DNA from: Iamia sp. SCSIO 61187
Lineage (GTDB): Bacteria > Actinomycetota > Acidimicrobiia > Acidimicrobiales > Iamiaceae
NCBI RefSeq assembly: GCF_019443745.1
Contig: NZ_CP050948.1
Span: forward strand, 4,654,001 to 4,718,000
Reading direction: 5' to 3'
DNA length: 64,000 nucleotides
Shown here: one piece after another, positions 1-10,577 of the stretch
How the letters are laid out: each line of letters starts with the position of its first letter
How positions within the stretch are numbered: the stretch's first letter is position 1
Position numbers and translations under genes: made by a program
The notes under the pieces: generated by a model
The model's database searches: none
Told to the model about the DNA's origin: nothing
Seen by the model: the letters and a program-made list of their open reading frames with translations, nothing else

Positions 1-813
1 GCCGTTCTCGGCGGCGTGGTCCACGAACCCGTCGACCAGGGCGGTGCCCAGGTCGTCGGCGGTGGCCTCGGGGTCGTCGGCCAGCACCTGGAGGGCCCGG
101 TAGTCCCAGCCGTGGCCCGGCTCGAGCTCGGACGAGGCGACCATGCGGTCGGCCAGCGGGGCCAGGGTGGAGGCGACCTCGTAGCCGGCCATGAGGCAGG
201 CGTCGAACCCGAGGAGGTCGAAGCGGTCGAGGCCGGCCTGCTCGAGGCCGTCGCTGATGCCGGTGCTGATCTCGGCCAGGTCGAGCACGTCCTGGTCGGC
301 CGAGTCGTCGGGGCCGACGCCGGGCCAGGAGGCGCCGTGGTCGGAGACGATGAGGGCGTAGTGGGCGGCCGGGTTCTCGGCCACGCCGGTGGCGATGAAG
401 TCGGTGAGGGTCGCGGGATCGCCGGTGTTGACGTCGCCCAGCTCCTCGAGCTCGGTGAACTCGCCCTGGCCGACCTGCAGCGTCTTGGCGCCGGTCCAGT
501 CGGCGATGTTGAGGAGGTCCTGGTCGGTCTCCTCGGCGGAGCGGTCGACGAAGGTGACGATGTTCAGCCCCTCCTGCGAACCGACCTCGGTCATCTCGAC
601 CAGGTCGGCCAGCATCGGCTCCTCGAGGTTCGTGTCGGCCATGGAGTAGGCGAGGATCGTCCAGCCCTCGCCGCTGCGGGCCTCCGAGGTCTCCTCGCCG
701 CCGTCCGCCTCCGACCCGGCGGGGCCGTCGCCCTCGGCTGCGTCGTCATCCCCCGCGCTGCAGCCGGCCAGCAGGCCGAGCACCGCGAGGACGCACACCA
801 GTCGTCGCACCAT
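1..813 (-). CDS. Clostripain-family (peptidase C11) lipoprotein, C-terminus cut by window edge
   Basis: The frame stays open for 271 codons from an ATG at 813 to the window edge. The N-terminus is a short basic lipoprotein signal with lipobox LLAGC (Cys18), followed by an acidic Ser/Gly/Asp linker to about residue 48, so the protein should be anchored on the outer membrane face. The body carries the two clostripain signatures: SDHG with His159 and GFDACLM with Cys206, the expected catalytic His/Cys pair. Family members are Cys proteases that often cleave after Arg/Lys; the substrate here is unknown. The missing C-terminus prevents a length comparison. Family assignment is good; specificity is not readable. 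Confidence 0.8.
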   Translation of the reverse strand, partial: MVRRLVCVLAVLGLLAGCSAGDDDAAEGDGPAGSEADGGEETSEARSGEGWTILAYSMADTNLEEPMLADLVEMTEVGSQEGLNIVTFVDRSAEETDQDLLNIADWTGAKTLQVGQGEFTELEELGDVNTGDPATLTDFIATGVAENPAAHYALIVSDHGASWPGVGPDDSADQDVLDLAEISTGISDGLEQAGLDRFDLLGFDACLMAGYEVASTLAPLADRMVASSELEPGHGWDYRALQVLADDPEATADDLGTALVDGFVDHAAENG

Positions 814-966
814 GTCTCCATCTCCGTCGTCCCACACCCACGGCGCCCCCGCGCCGTCGGCCGGCAACGTAGCCCAGCGGTCGCTCGGCACCGGCAACGG
901 CGGGGTCAACGGCGACGCACGCCTCGGCGGTCGGGGCCGCGGCGCCCGGTCCGGCAGGCGGCGCTC

Positions 967-1974
967 CTAGCTGGCCAGGGCGCTCACGGCGTGGTCGCGC
1001 TGGGAGGCCCGGTCGGCGAGGACGGCGAGGCGGGCGGCGACCCGGGGGTCGGCCGTCCGGCGGCCGGTGTCGAGGAACGCCTCGCGCACCACGTCCTCGG
1101 CCCGGTCGTCGGCCATGGCGTTGACGCCCATGGCCCGCAGCACCCGGGCCGACGGCTCGACCCGGACGACCTCGGTGCCCCTCCGGCGCAGGCGGGCGAC
1201 CTCGCGCTCCAGGCGGCGATGGACCGCTCGCCGGACCACGGCGTCGGGCGTGGGCGCCCACCCGCCGGCGACGGACATGGAGGCGACCACGACGACGAGG
1301 TCGAGGCCCTCGGCCCGCAGGACGTCGGCGTTGGTCGACGAGTGCACGCCGCCGTCGACGTGCTCGGCGCCGTCGATGCGCACGGGCCGGAAGTAGCCCG
1401 GGATGGAGCACGACGCGGTGACCGCCTTCGGCAACGACGCCGGAGGAGCGCCGGGCCGGCCGAAGACCACCCGGGCCCCGTCCCGACGTCGGACGGTGGC
1501 GATCCACAGCCCGTCGGGCCACGGCTGCCCGTCGGTGGCGGTGGCGAGGGCCTCGGCCTCGCCCTCGATGTCGACCCGCCCGGCGGGCAGCAGGGTGAGG
1601 GCGGCCACCGTCGGTCGGAACGCCCACGGCCGACGGAGCGACCGGGCCACCAGGGCGGGCGACGGCACGTGCCAGGGCCGCACCAGGTCGCGCACGGCGA
1701 AGGGAGCGAGGTCGGGCGGTGCGTCGCCCAGGACCGAGAGGAGGGCCCCCTCGACCGACAGCGGCGCCTCGACGGCGAACGCGGCCAGGTCGGTGGCGGG
1801 TACGCCGAGGCGGAGCAGCGTCGCCGTGATCGACCCGGCCGACGAGCCGACGATGACGTCGGCGGTGCGGGGGTCCCAGTCGAGGTCGTGCTCGAGGGCG
1901 GCGAGGACCCCCGCCTGGTACGCCTGCCCGACCAGCCCACCCGCGCCCAGGACCAGGCCGACGCGGGGGCTCAC
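967..1974 (-). CDS. Patatin-like phospholipase / acyl hydrolase
   Basis: With a GTG start at 1974 the product is 335 aa. It begins almost directly with the patatin oxyanion motif (VGLVLGAGGLVGQAYQAG), then the nucleophile elbow GSSAGS (Ser near residue 43) and the dyad Asp in DGGVHSST (near residue 206). Patatins hydrolyse acyl esters of phospholipids or neutral lipids with a Ser-Asp dyad. There is no signal peptide, so it is probably cytoplasmic or membrane-associated. The frame stays open upstream to an ATG at 2103, but that extension is low-complexity and unlike the family. An out-of-frame ATG with a better GGAGG lies at about 2003, so the start is uncertain. Confidence 0.8.
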   Translation of the reverse strand: MSPRVGLVLGAGGLVGQAYQAGVLAALEHDLDWDPRTADVIVGSSAGSITATLLRLGVPATDLAAFAVEAPLSVEGALLSVLGDAPPDLAPFAVRDLVRPWHVPSPALVARSLRRPWAFRPTVAALTLLPAGRVDIEGEAEALATATDGQPWPDGLWIATVRRRDGARVVFGRPGAPPASLPKAVTASCSIPGYFRPVRIDGAEHVDGGVHSSTNADVLRAEGLDLVVVVASMSVAGGWAPTPDAVVRRAVHRRLEREVARLRRRGTEVVRVEPSARVLRAMGVNAMADDRAEDVVREAFLDTGRRTADPRVAARLAVLADRASQRDHAVSALAS

Positions 1975-2126
1975 GTCGACGAGGTGGTCGTCGTCTCGGT
2001 CATCGGGCTCCTCCGGGGCCGGGTGCAGCGGCCGCCCCCTCCCCGCCGGCGAGCACGCCAACCCACCGGGTTTCGGCCCTCCGTCAGCGCGCAGTGCTGG
2101 CACCCGCCCGCACCGGAGGAGCCACC

Positions 2127-2249
2127 ATGCGCATCGGACGGAACACCGACGTCAGGCCGGTCGGCGGAGGGATCGGCTGCCTGCTGATGATCCTGATCTC
2201 GATCGCCCTGTCCGTGGGCCTGACGCTGCTGGTCAACCTGGGCCGCTGA
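2127..2249 (+). CDS. Small single-span membrane protein (40 aa)
   Basis: A GGAGGA Shine-Dalgarno at 2115-2120 stands seven bases before the ATG. The 40-residue product has a polar N-terminus (MRIGRNTDVRPVGG), one hydrophobic span of about 22 residues rich in Leu/Ile, and a short NLGR tail. It lies just upstream of the TfoX-domain gene on the same strand, 50 bp away. I do not recognise the family. Ribosome site, span and position make a real small membrane protein likely. Confidence 0.6.
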   Translation: MRIGRNTDVRPVGGGIGCLLMILISIALSVGLTLLVNLGR

Positions 2250-2299
2250 CCCCCGGCCCCGGACCTACCGTGGTCCCCCCGCCCCGCCGAGGAGGACCG

Positions 2300-2635
2300 T
2301 TGGCCTACGACGAAGGGCTCGCCGCCCGCATCCGGGACCTGCTCCAGCCCGAGCCCGGCATCACCGAGAGGGCCATGTTCGGTGGCCTGGCCTTCCTGGT
2401 CGACGGGAACATGGCCGTCACCGCCAGCGGGCAGGGCGGCGCCATGGTGCGCGTCGACCCCGCCGACGCCGAGCGCCTGGTCGCGTCGACGCCCGCCGAG
2501 CCCATGGAGATGCGGGGCCGCCCGATGGGCGGCTGGCTGCGGGTCGCGGGACCCGACCTCGACGACGACGACGCCCTCGAGGCCTGGGTGGGGCGGGGCG
2601 TGGCCACCGCCCGGGCCCTCCCGCCGAAGGGCTGA
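2300..2635 (+). CDS. TfoX/Sxy N-terminal domain protein
   Basis: The start is taken as TTG at 2300 because GGAGGA at 2291-2296 is correctly spaced. The product is 111 aa. It matches the TfoX N-terminal domain in length and in the ERAMFGGLAFLVDGNMAV strand pattern; the C-terminal TfoX domain is absent. In proteobacteria TfoX/Sxy regulates competence, but stand-alone N-domain proteins are common in actinobacteria and their role is not established. A perfect hairpin follows the stop. Confidence 0.75.
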   Translation: MAYDEGLAARIRDLLQPEPGITERAMFGGLAFLVDGNMAVTASGQGGAMVRVDPADAERLVASTPAEPMEMRGRPMGGWLRVAGPDLDDDDALEAWVGRGVATARALPPKG

Positions 2636-2640
2636 CCCGC

Positions 2641-2673
2641 CCGGTGGCCGGCTCGACGTGAGCCGGCCACCGG
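2641..2673. terminator. Bidirectional hairpin between convergent genes
   Basis: Perfect 14-bp arms (CCGGTGGCCGGCTC and its complement) flank a 5-nt loop. It begins five bases after the TfoX-domain stop and ends ten bases before the katG stop, so it can terminate both convergent transcripts. There is no T-tract. Confidence 0.65.
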
Positions 2674-2683
2674 ACCGGGCTGG

Positions 2684-4885
<2,202 letters not shown>

Positions 4886-4909
4886 GACGGACCGCTCCTT
4901 GGGTTGGGA

Positions 4910-5353
4910 TCAGGGGGTGGGGATGGGTGTGCGGGCGCACGCGGGGCAACGGCCCCAGTAGATGACCTCGGCCTCGTCGACCTCGTAGCCGGCGTTCTCG
5001 GCGGCGGTGAGGCAGGGGGTCTCCCCCACCGCGCAGTCGACGTCGACGACCTGGTTGCAGGTCCGGCAGATCAGGTGGTGGTGGTTGTCGCCCACCCGGG
5101 CCTCGTAGCGGGCGGGGGACCCGGCCGGCTGGATGCGGCGGAGGAGGCCCTTCTCGGTGAGGGCGGCCAGGACGTCGTAGACGGCCTGGCGGGACACGGT
5201 GCCGATCTCGGCCCGGACGGCCTCGTCGATGTCGTTGGCGGTGCCGTGGGGCCGCTCCGCGACGGCCCCGAGGACGGCCAGGCGCTGGGCGGTGACCTGG
5301 AGGCCGTGCTGGCGGAGGATCGCGGCCCGGTCGGCCGAGGTGTCCGAGGTCAC
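4910..5353 (-). CDS. furA: Fur-family peroxide/iron-responsive repressor FurA
   Basis: A GTG start at 5353 gives 147 aa. The N-terminal winged helix ([32 protein letters not shown]) is followed by the Fur dimerisation/metal region with HHHLICRTC and a C-terminal CPAC, the two CxxC pairs of the structural zinc site. In mycobacteria and Streptomyces, FurA represses itself and katG and is inactivated by peroxide; that role is inferred here from synteny. The GTG lies seven bases after TAGGGT, so the transcript is probably leaderless. An inverted repeat covers the -35 region (see 5361-5390). The frame continues upstream but with no family similarity. Confidence 0.92.
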   Translation of the reverse strand: MTSDTSADRAAILRQHGLQVTAQRLAVLGAVAERPHGTANDIDEAVRAEIGTVSRQAVYDVLAALTEKGLLRRIQPAGSPARYEARVGDNHHHLICRTCNQVVDVDCAVGETPCLTAAENAGYEVDEAEVIYWGRCPACARTPIPTP

Positions 5354-5360
5354 GTCGCGC

Positions 5361-5390
5361 ACCCTACGGGCTGAACTGGACCGAGTCCAG
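5361..5390 (-). promoter_or_regulatory. furA promoter with -35 palindrome (candidate FurA operator)
   Basis: Read on the minus strand, CTGGACTCGGTCCAG (5390-5376) is a perfect 6-3-6 inverted repeat. Its CTGGAC half sits 18 bp upstream of a -10 hexamer TAGGGT (5366-5361), which is followed by seven bases and the GTG start. The geometry fits a leaderless promoter occluded by autorepressor binding. Binding by FurA is inferred. Confidence 0.55.
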
Positions 5391-5507
5391 GGTTTGTTCG
5401 GCCCGGCTCTCGGCCGCGATCGACCGGTGAGCAGGATCACCCGAACGGGGGCGTGGCCGGGCGGTCACGGCGGGTAGCGGGGCTCCAGCCGTCGCCCGGA
5501 GGACCCC

Positions 5508-5717
5508 GTGATCGCCCTGCGCCACCCCACCACCCACGCCCCGCAGACCTGGGAGGTCGCCGCCGCCTGCGACGAGTTCCGGTGCACCGGGATCGAGCTC
5601 CAGCTGATCGACGCCGTGGACGAGCTGGAGCGGGCCGAGGCCGCCGGTCGGCCGGACCAGGAGGAGCTGGCCCTGCGGGTGCTGGCCCTCCAGTACGAGC
5701 TGGCCGACGCCGTCTGA
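5508..5717 (+). CDS. Hypothetical small protein (69 aa)
   Basis: A GTG start at 5508 is preceded by GGAGGA at 5498-5503. The product is acidic, helical in appearance and without a membrane span (DEFRCTGIELQLIDAVDELE...LALQYELADAV). I do not recognise a family. It is divergent from furA and is followed by a hairpin, so it is probably a monocistronic gene. Confidence 0.55.
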   Translation: MIALRHPTTHAPQTWEVAAACDEFRCTGIELQLIDAVDELERAEAAGRPDQEELALRVLALQYELADAV

Positions 5718-5719
5718 CC

Positions 5720-5742
5720 ACCCCCGACCGGACCGTCGGGGT
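5720..5742 (+). terminator. Hairpin after the 69-aa gene
   Basis: ACCCCCGAC and GTCGGGGT pair as an 8-bp stem with one bulged C, starting three bases after the stop codon. No T-tract follows. Confidence 0.4.
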
Positions 5743-5820
5743 GCGAGGTCGACGCCCGGCCGTCGGTGCGAGGACGTTCGCCTCTGGGCAGGAGGTCCCC
5801 GGGGTGGGAGGCTCTTCCCG

Positions 5821-6738
5821 ATGTCGCGCATCCCGCTCCGCACGGTCACCCTCCACGGTCACGAGGTCAGCTACCGGATGGGCGGTGAGGGACCCGTCGT
5901 CTTGCTGATCCACGGGATGGCGGGGTCGTCGCGCACCTGGAAGGACGTCACCGACCTGCTGGTGGGCGACGGGCACACGGTCGTCGCACCCGACCTCCTG
6001 GGTCACGGGCTGTCGGCCAAGCCCATGGGGGACTACTCGCTCGGCGCCTTCGCCAGTGGCCTGCGCGACCTCCTCGGGGTCCTCGACATCGAGGGGGCCA
6101 CGATCGTGGGTCAGTCCCTCGGCGGCGGCGTCGCCATGCAGCTCGCCTACCAGCACCCCGAGCTGGTCGAGCGCCTGGTCCTCGTCTGCAGCGGAGGTCT
6201 GGGACGGGAGGTCAGCTGGATGCTGCGGGCCCTCACCCTCCCCGGGGCCGAGCTCGTGATGCCCGTCATCTTCCCGTCCTTCGTGCGCGACCGAGGCAAC
6301 GCCGTGAGCCGCGTGCTGCACGAGCGGGGCCTGCGGGCACCCCACCTCGCCGAGATGTGGCGGGCCTACGCCTCGCTGGCCGGGGCGGAGAACCGGAGCG
6401 CGTTCCTGCGCACCTTGCGATCGGTGGTCGATCCCGGGGGCCAGACCGTCTCGGCCCTCGACCGCCTGTACCTGGCCGCCGCCGTCCCGACCCTCATCGT
6501 CTGGGGCGACCAGGACCCGATCATCCCCCTGGACCACGGACGCGCCGCCCACGAGGCCATCGTCGGGAGCCGGTTCGAGGTGCTGGAGGGCTGCGGCCAC
6601 TTCCCGCACGTCGAGGAGCCGCAGCGGTTCGTCGAGGTGCTGGAGGACTTCATCGCCACCACCGAGCCGGCCCAGGCCGAGACCGCGGACTTCCGGCAGC
6701 TCCTGGTCGCCCACGCCGAGGCCACCTCGGGCCTCTGA
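5821..6738 (+). CDS. Alpha/beta-hydrolase fold protein
   Basis: The 305-aa product has a complete alpha/beta-hydrolase triad: nucleophile elbow VGQSLGGG (Ser99), acid Asp232 in WGDQDPII and His260 in GCGHFPHVEEP. The oxyanion segment LIHGMAGSS is at residues 29-37. There is no signal peptide. This arrangement is typical of meta-cleavage-product hydrolases, haloperoxidase-like esterases and lipases, and the substrate cannot be told from sequence. It appears monocistronic, with a 342-bp gap containing the repeat pair downstream. Confidence 0.9.
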   Translation: MSRIPLRTVTLHGHEVSYRMGGEGPVVLLIHGMAGSSRTWKDVTDLLVGDGHTVVAPDLLGHGLSAKPMGDYSLGAFASGLRDLLGVLDIEGATIVGQSLGGGVAMQLAYQHPELVERLVLVCSGGLGREVSWMLRALTLPGAELVMPVIFPSFVRDRGNAVSRVLHERGLRAPHLAEMWRAYASLAGAENRSAFLRTLRSVVDPGGQTVSALDRLYLAAAVPTLIVWGDQDPIIPLDHGRAAHEAIVGSRFEVLEGCGHFPHVEEPQRFVEVLEDFIATTEPAQAETADFRQLLVAHAEATSGL

Positions 6739-6902
6739 GCGCTCGTGGCTGGCCCCGGTGCGGGGACGGCCCTGCCGACACCATGGGGCCGACCTTGCGA
6801 GCCGATGGCGCTCCGCCCACCGGTGCCAGGAGCGCGAGCGGATGGGCATGGCCACGAAGCCGGCTGGTGCGCTCATCAGAACGACGTCCGTCGGCATCCT
6901 CG

Positions 6903-7020
6903 GTTCTGTTCGCGCCAGGCGACACGCCTGGCCGGCAGCGGTGTCAGAACGGCGATGGCCGCCTCGACGGTCGTTCTGTTCGCGCCAGGCGACATCGGTG
7001 TCCGGCAGCGGTGTCAGAAC
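6903..7020. repeat. Two direct copies of a 48-bp GTTCTGT...CAGAAC hairpin unit
   Basis: Copies occupy 6903-6950 and 6973-7020, exactly 48 bp each with a 22-bp spacer. They share the left part (GTTCTGTTCGCGCCAGGCGA) and right part (CGGCAGCGGTGTCAGAAC) but differ in the centre: copy 1 folds GCCAGGC/GCCTGGC, copy 2 folds GACA/TGTC. They lie in the otherwise gene-free gap 6739-7080 between the hydrolase and the dodecin gene. The same ends and unit length recur at 58484-58602 and once at 35874-35922. I see nothing else in the gap except a lone CAGAAC at about 6877. Confidence 0.85.
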
Positions 7021-7080
7021 GGTGCCGGCGGCGCCCGAGCGAACCGGCCTGCGGGCGGCGGCCGACCGGCGGGGCGAGGG

Positions 7081-7290
7081 CTACTCGCCGCCCTCGTACT
7101 TGAACGAGACCCGGAGCTTGACCCGGTAGGTGAGGGTGTCGCCCTCGGCGAGGTCGATGTCCTGCTCGACGACCTCGGCGACGCGCAGGCCGCGCACGCT
7201 CTGGCGAGCGGACGTGATGGCGGTGGCCGCGGCGTCCTCCCACGACGACTCGCTCGTCCCGATCAGCTCGATCACCTTGTAGACGCTCAT
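7081..7290 (-). CDS. Dodecin
   Basis: The 69-aa product matches dodecin in length and pattern: VYKVIELIGTSESSWEDAA, then LRVAEVVEQDIDL and a final YRVKLRVSFKYEGG strand. Dodecins form dodecameric flavin-binding and storage spheres, and actinobacterial ones bind FMN or CoA. A good ribosome site (GAGGAGG) precedes the ATG. It is probably cotranscribed with the 73-aa gene upstream at 7366-7587. Confidence 0.93.
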   Translation of the reverse strand: MSVYKVIELIGTSESSWEDAAATAITSARQSVRGLRVAEVVEQDIDLAEGDTLTYRVKLRVSFKYEGGE

Positions 7291-7365
7291 GGGTCAACCT
7301 CCTCGGTGGGCCCCGACGGGCCCGCCGCGAGTCTGCCGGGTGGCGGGCCCGCCTGCCCGGCGTCG

Positions 7366-7587
7366 CTAGTGCTCGTGCTCGATGCGCTGCACGAGGAGCT
7401 GCTTGCCCATGTCAGCGGTGCGCCGGTAGCCCATCTGGACCTGCTCGAAGAAGGACTTCAGCTCGTCGTCGGTGCCGGGGTCGTCGAGGTACTGCTGGAT
7501 CGTCTCGGCCCCCTGGAGGGCGTGGTACACGACGCTGATGACGTTGTAGGTGGGGTCGGTGGTGCCGGTGGCCTGGTGGTCGCTCAT
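7366..7587 (-). CDS. Hypothetical conserved small protein (73 aa)
   Basis: The product contains NVISVVYHALQGAETIQQYLDD followed by a second amphipathic helix (DELKSFFEQVQMGYRRTADM) and a His/Glu tail (IEHEH). It looks like a soluble two-helix protein. I know the general pattern from uncharacterised actinobacterial proteins but cannot give a function. It reads toward dodecin on the same strand, 75 bp away. Confidence 0.65.
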   Translation of the reverse strand: MSDHQATGTTDPTYNVISVVYHALQGAETIQQYLDDPGTDDELKSFFEQVQMGYRRTADMGKQLLVQRIEHEH

Positions 7588-7795
7588 GGTGCGGGCCCTC
7601 CCGTCGCGGTGGTGTGGGGTTGGAACGCCGCGCCCCTCCCCCTCGTGAGCGTCTCGAACCCGGTCGCGGTCCCGGGTGAGACCCGCGCGGCGCCTGGCAC
7701 CGCGCCGGCCTGCGGCGGTCAGGGTCGAGGTGGGCGACGTCCCGGACGACGGTGATGGGATGGGCCCTGCCGCCCCGTCGGCGAGGTGGACGGGC

Positions 7796-10411
7796 TCAGC
7801 CGTCGGCGATGCAGGCCTGGGCGGCGGCGAGGCGGGCGACGGGCACCCGGAACGGCGAGCACGACACGTAGTCGAGCCCGGCCGAGCGGAAGAAGGCGAT
7901 GGAGTCGGGGTCGCCCCCGTGCTCGCCGCAGACGCCGATCGGGAGGCGGCGCTTCACGGCCCGGGCCTTCTCGACCGCGATCCGCACCAGCGCGCCCACG
8001 CCGTCGGTGTCGATCGACGCGAACGGGTCTCCCGGCAGGAGCCCCTGCTGGACGTACCGGGGCATCATCTTGGCCTCGACGTCGTCACGGCTGAACCCGA
8101 AGGTCATCTGGGTCAGGTCGTTGGTCCCGAAGCTGAAGAAGTCCGAGACCCGGGCGAGCTGGTCGGCGACGACCGCGGCGCGCGGGGTCTCGATCATCGT
8201 CCCGATGAGCAGGGTGCTGGTGACGCCGAGCTCCTCGGCCGCGGCGATCACCCAGGAGCGGGCGAGCTCCATCTCCTCGCGGGAGACGGTGAGCGGGATC
8301 ATCACCTCGACGATGGGCTTGCCGCCCGCCTGCACCCGGTCCCGCACCGCGTCGAGCAGGGCCCGGACCTGCATGCCGTAGAGGCCGGGCTTCATCACGG
8401 CCAGGCGGACGCCCCGGATGCCGAGCATGGGGTTGGCCTCGGCCCAGTCCTCGGCCGCCGCCCGGAGCCGCTTCTCCTCGTCGGTGAGCGTGCCCGCCGC
8501 CTCCTTGAGGTCGAGGTCCTCGACGTGGGGCAGGAACTCGTGGAGCGGCGGGTCGAGCAGCCGCACCAGGACGGGCAGCCCGTCCATGACCTCGAGGATC
8601 TCGACGAAGTCCTGGTGCTGCACCCGACGGAGCTCGTCGAGGGCGGCCGCCTCGTCCTCGTCGGTGTCGGCCAGGATCATCTGCTGGACGATCGGCAGCC
8701 GGTCGGCGCGCAGGAACATGTGCTCGGTCCGGCACAGGCCGATCCCCTCGGCGCCGAAGCGGAGGGCGTTGGCGGCGTCCTCGGCGTTGTCGGCGTTGGC
8801 CCGGACGGCGAGCTTCCCCCGCCGCAGGGCGTCGGCCCACGAGAGGAGGGTGTCGAACTCCGGCGACGGCTCGGGCGCCGTGAGCGTCGCCGCCCCGAGG
8901 GCGACCTCCCCGCTGGTGCCGTCGATCGAGATCGTGTCGCCCTCCTCCACCGTCACGTCGCCGACGGTGAAGGAGCGGCCGTGGATCTTCACCGCGTCGG
9001 CACCGACGACGGCCGGCTTCCCCCAGCCCCGGGCGACGACGGCGGCGTGCGAGACGAGGCCGCCCCGGGTCGTCAGGAGCCCGGTCGCGGCCAGCATGCC
9101 GTGCACGTCGTCGGGGTTGGTCTCCTTGCGGACGAGGATCACCGAGTCGCCCGACCGGGCCCGCTCGACGGCGTCGTCGGCGGAGAACACCACGACCCCC
9201 ACCGCCGCCCCGGGCGAGGCGGCCAGGCCCTTGGCGACGACGGTGTGGTCGTGGTCGACGAGGCGGGGGTGGAGCACCTGGTCGAGCTGGTCGGGCTTCA
9301 CCCGCCCGACGGCCTCGGCGCGCGTCAGCTTGATGTGGCGGTCGGTGGTCATCTCGACGGCCATCCGCAGCGCCGCCGGGCCCGTGCGCTTGCCCACCCG
9401 GACCTGCAGCATCCAGAGCTTCCCTTGGTCGATCGTGAACTCCAGGTCGAGCATGTCCCGGTAGTGGGCCTCGAGCTCGTGCATGTGGCCGAGCAGCTCG
9501 GCGTGCAGGTCGGGGAAGTCGTCGGCCAGGGCGTCCAGCGGCTTGGTGATGCGCACGCCGGCCACCACGTCCTCGCCCTGGGCGTTGAGCAGGAAGTCGC
9601 CGTAGGGGACGTTCTCACCGGTGGCGGCGTTGCGGGTGAACGCGACCCCGGTGCCGGACCGGTCGTCGCGGTTGCCGAACACCATCGCCTGCACGTTCAC
9701 CGCCGTGCCGAGGCGGTGGTCGATGCCCTCCTGCTCCCGGTAGGCGATGGCCCGGGCGCCGTTCCACGAGCGGAACACCGCTTCGATGGCGGCGCGCAGC
9801 TGGACGTGGGGGTCCTGGGGGAACGGCTTGCCCGTGGCCGAGCGGATCGTCGCCTTGTACTGCTTGCACAGCGCCTTCCACGCGTCGGCTCCGAGGGCGG
9901 CCTCGTCGTCGACCCCGGCGGCGACGCGCGCCTCGTCGAGGGCCTCGTCGAAGGGCTCGGCCGACGCCCCCAGCACCACCCGCCCGTACATCGACAGGAG
10001 GCGGGCGTAGGAGCGGTAGGCGAACCCCTCGTCGTCGTTGGCCTTGGCGAAGGCCCGCACGGTGCGGTCGTTGAGGCCGAGGTTCAAGACGGTGTCCATC
10101 ATCCCCGGCATCGAGAACTTGGCGCCCGACCGGACCGAGAGGAGCAGCGGGTCCTCGGTGTCGCCCAGGACCGAGCCCATCTTCTTCTCGAGCTTGGCGA
10201 GGTGGCGCTCGACCTCCTGGTCGAGGCCGGGGGGCCAGCCCTCGTCCATGTAGGTGACGCAGGCGGCGGTGGTGATGGTGAACCCCGGTGGCACCGGCAG
10301 CTCCAGCACCGAGGACATCTCGGCCAGGTTCGCCCCCTTGCCGCCCAACAGGTCCTTCAGCTCCATCGGGGGCTTCCGGTGACGGTGGTCGAAGGCATAG
10401 ATCAGCGGCAT
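7796..10411 (-). CDS. ppdK: Pyruvate, phosphate dikinase
   Basis: The 871-aa length and domain order match bacterial PPDK: an N-terminal ATP-grasp domain starting DLLGGKGANLAEMSS, the central swivelling domain with catalytic His near residue 455 (TRGGLVSHAAVVARG) and a C-terminal TIM barrel with the GVCGEHGGDP Cys region near the end. The enzyme interconverts pyruvate, ATP and Pi with PEP, AMP and PPi, and can run in the glycolytic direction when energy is scarce. The start is ATG at 10411. A GGGACCTTCGCCCC box lies 70 bp upstream, shared with the CBS and nifJ promoters, which suggests common control with pyruvate oxidation. Confidence 0.96.
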   Translation of the reverse strand: MPLIYAFDHRHRKPPMELKDLLGGKGANLAEMSSVLELPVPPGFTITTAACVTYMDEGWPPGLDQEVERHLAKLEKKMGSVLGDTEDPLLLSVRSGAKFSMPGMMDTVLNLGLNDRTVRAFAKANDDEGFAYRSYARLLSMYGRVVLGASAEPFDEALDEARVAAGVDDEAALGADAWKALCKQYKATIRSATGKPFPQDPHVQLRAAIEAVFRSWNGARAIAYREQEGIDHRLGTAVNVQAMVFGNRDDRSGTGVAFTRNAATGENVPYGDFLLNAQGEDVVAGVRITKPLDALADDFPDLHAELLGHMHELEAHYRDMLDLEFTIDQGKLWMLQVRVGKRTGPAALRMAVEMTTDRHIKLTRAEAVGRVKPDQLDQVLHPRLVDHDHTVVAKGLAASPGAAVGVVVFSADDAVERARSGDSVILVRKETNPDDVHGMLAATGLLTTRGGLVSHAAVVARGWGKPAVVGADAVKIHGRSFTVGDVTVEEGDTISIDGTSGEVALGAATLTAPEPSPEFDTLLSWADALRRGKLAVRANADNAEDAANALRFGAEGIGLCRTEHMFLRADRLPIVQQMILADTDEDEAAALDELRRVQHQDFVEILEVMDGLPVLVRLLDPPLHEFLPHVEDLDLKEAAGTLTDEEKRLRAAAEDWAEANPMLGIRGVRLAVMKPGLYGMQVRALLDAVRDRVQAGGKPIVEVMIPLTVSREEMELARSWVIAAAEELGVTSTLLIGTMIETPRAAVVADQLARVSDFFSFGTNDLTQMTFGFSRDDVEAKMMPRYVQQGLLPGDPFASIDTDGVGALVRIAVEKARAVKRRLPIGVCGEHGGDPDSIAFFRSAGLDYVSCSPFRVPVARLAAAQACIADG

Positions 10412-10480
10412 GGCGACTTCCCTGCTCTGGACGACGGGGTCCTTCCTCCCCTGCCTACTCCGGTCCCCGAGCCCTCGTCA

Positions 10481-10494
10481 GGGGCGAAGGTCCC
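10481..10494 (-). promoter_or_regulatory. DosR-like box upstream of ppdK
   Basis: Minus-strand reading is GGGACCTTCGCCCC. It has the GGGAC-N4-GNCCC geometry of DosR/DevR sites and is followed 23 bp later by TAGGCA, a possible -10. It is the weakest of three related boxes in this block. Confidence 0.5.
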
Positions 10495-10544
10495 GACCGC
10501 AGGGACCGCCGACCCGCGGACGGGCCGGCACCGTCGGCGCGCCG

Positions 10545-10568
10545 ACAGGTCGGGTCCGGCCGACCTGT
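10545..10568 (-). terminator. Hairpin downstream of the CBS-domain gene
   Basis: Perfect 9-bp arms ACAGGTCGG/CCGACCTGT enclose a 6-nt loop, ten bases beyond the CBS gene stop at 10578. It would separate that transcript from the ppdK promoter region. Confidence 0.5.
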
Positions 10569-10577
10569 GGGCGGCGG

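Noticed and set aside
967-2103. Patatin start at ATG 2103 (378 aa)
   Set aside because: The extra 43 residues are unlike patatins and lack a ribosome site. The GTG at 1974 places the oxyanion motif at the N-terminus as usual.
6903-7020. CRISPR-like array from the repeated 48-bp units
   Set aside because: Only two units per site, palindromic with similar spacers of 22-23 bp, and no cas genes are present in the window.
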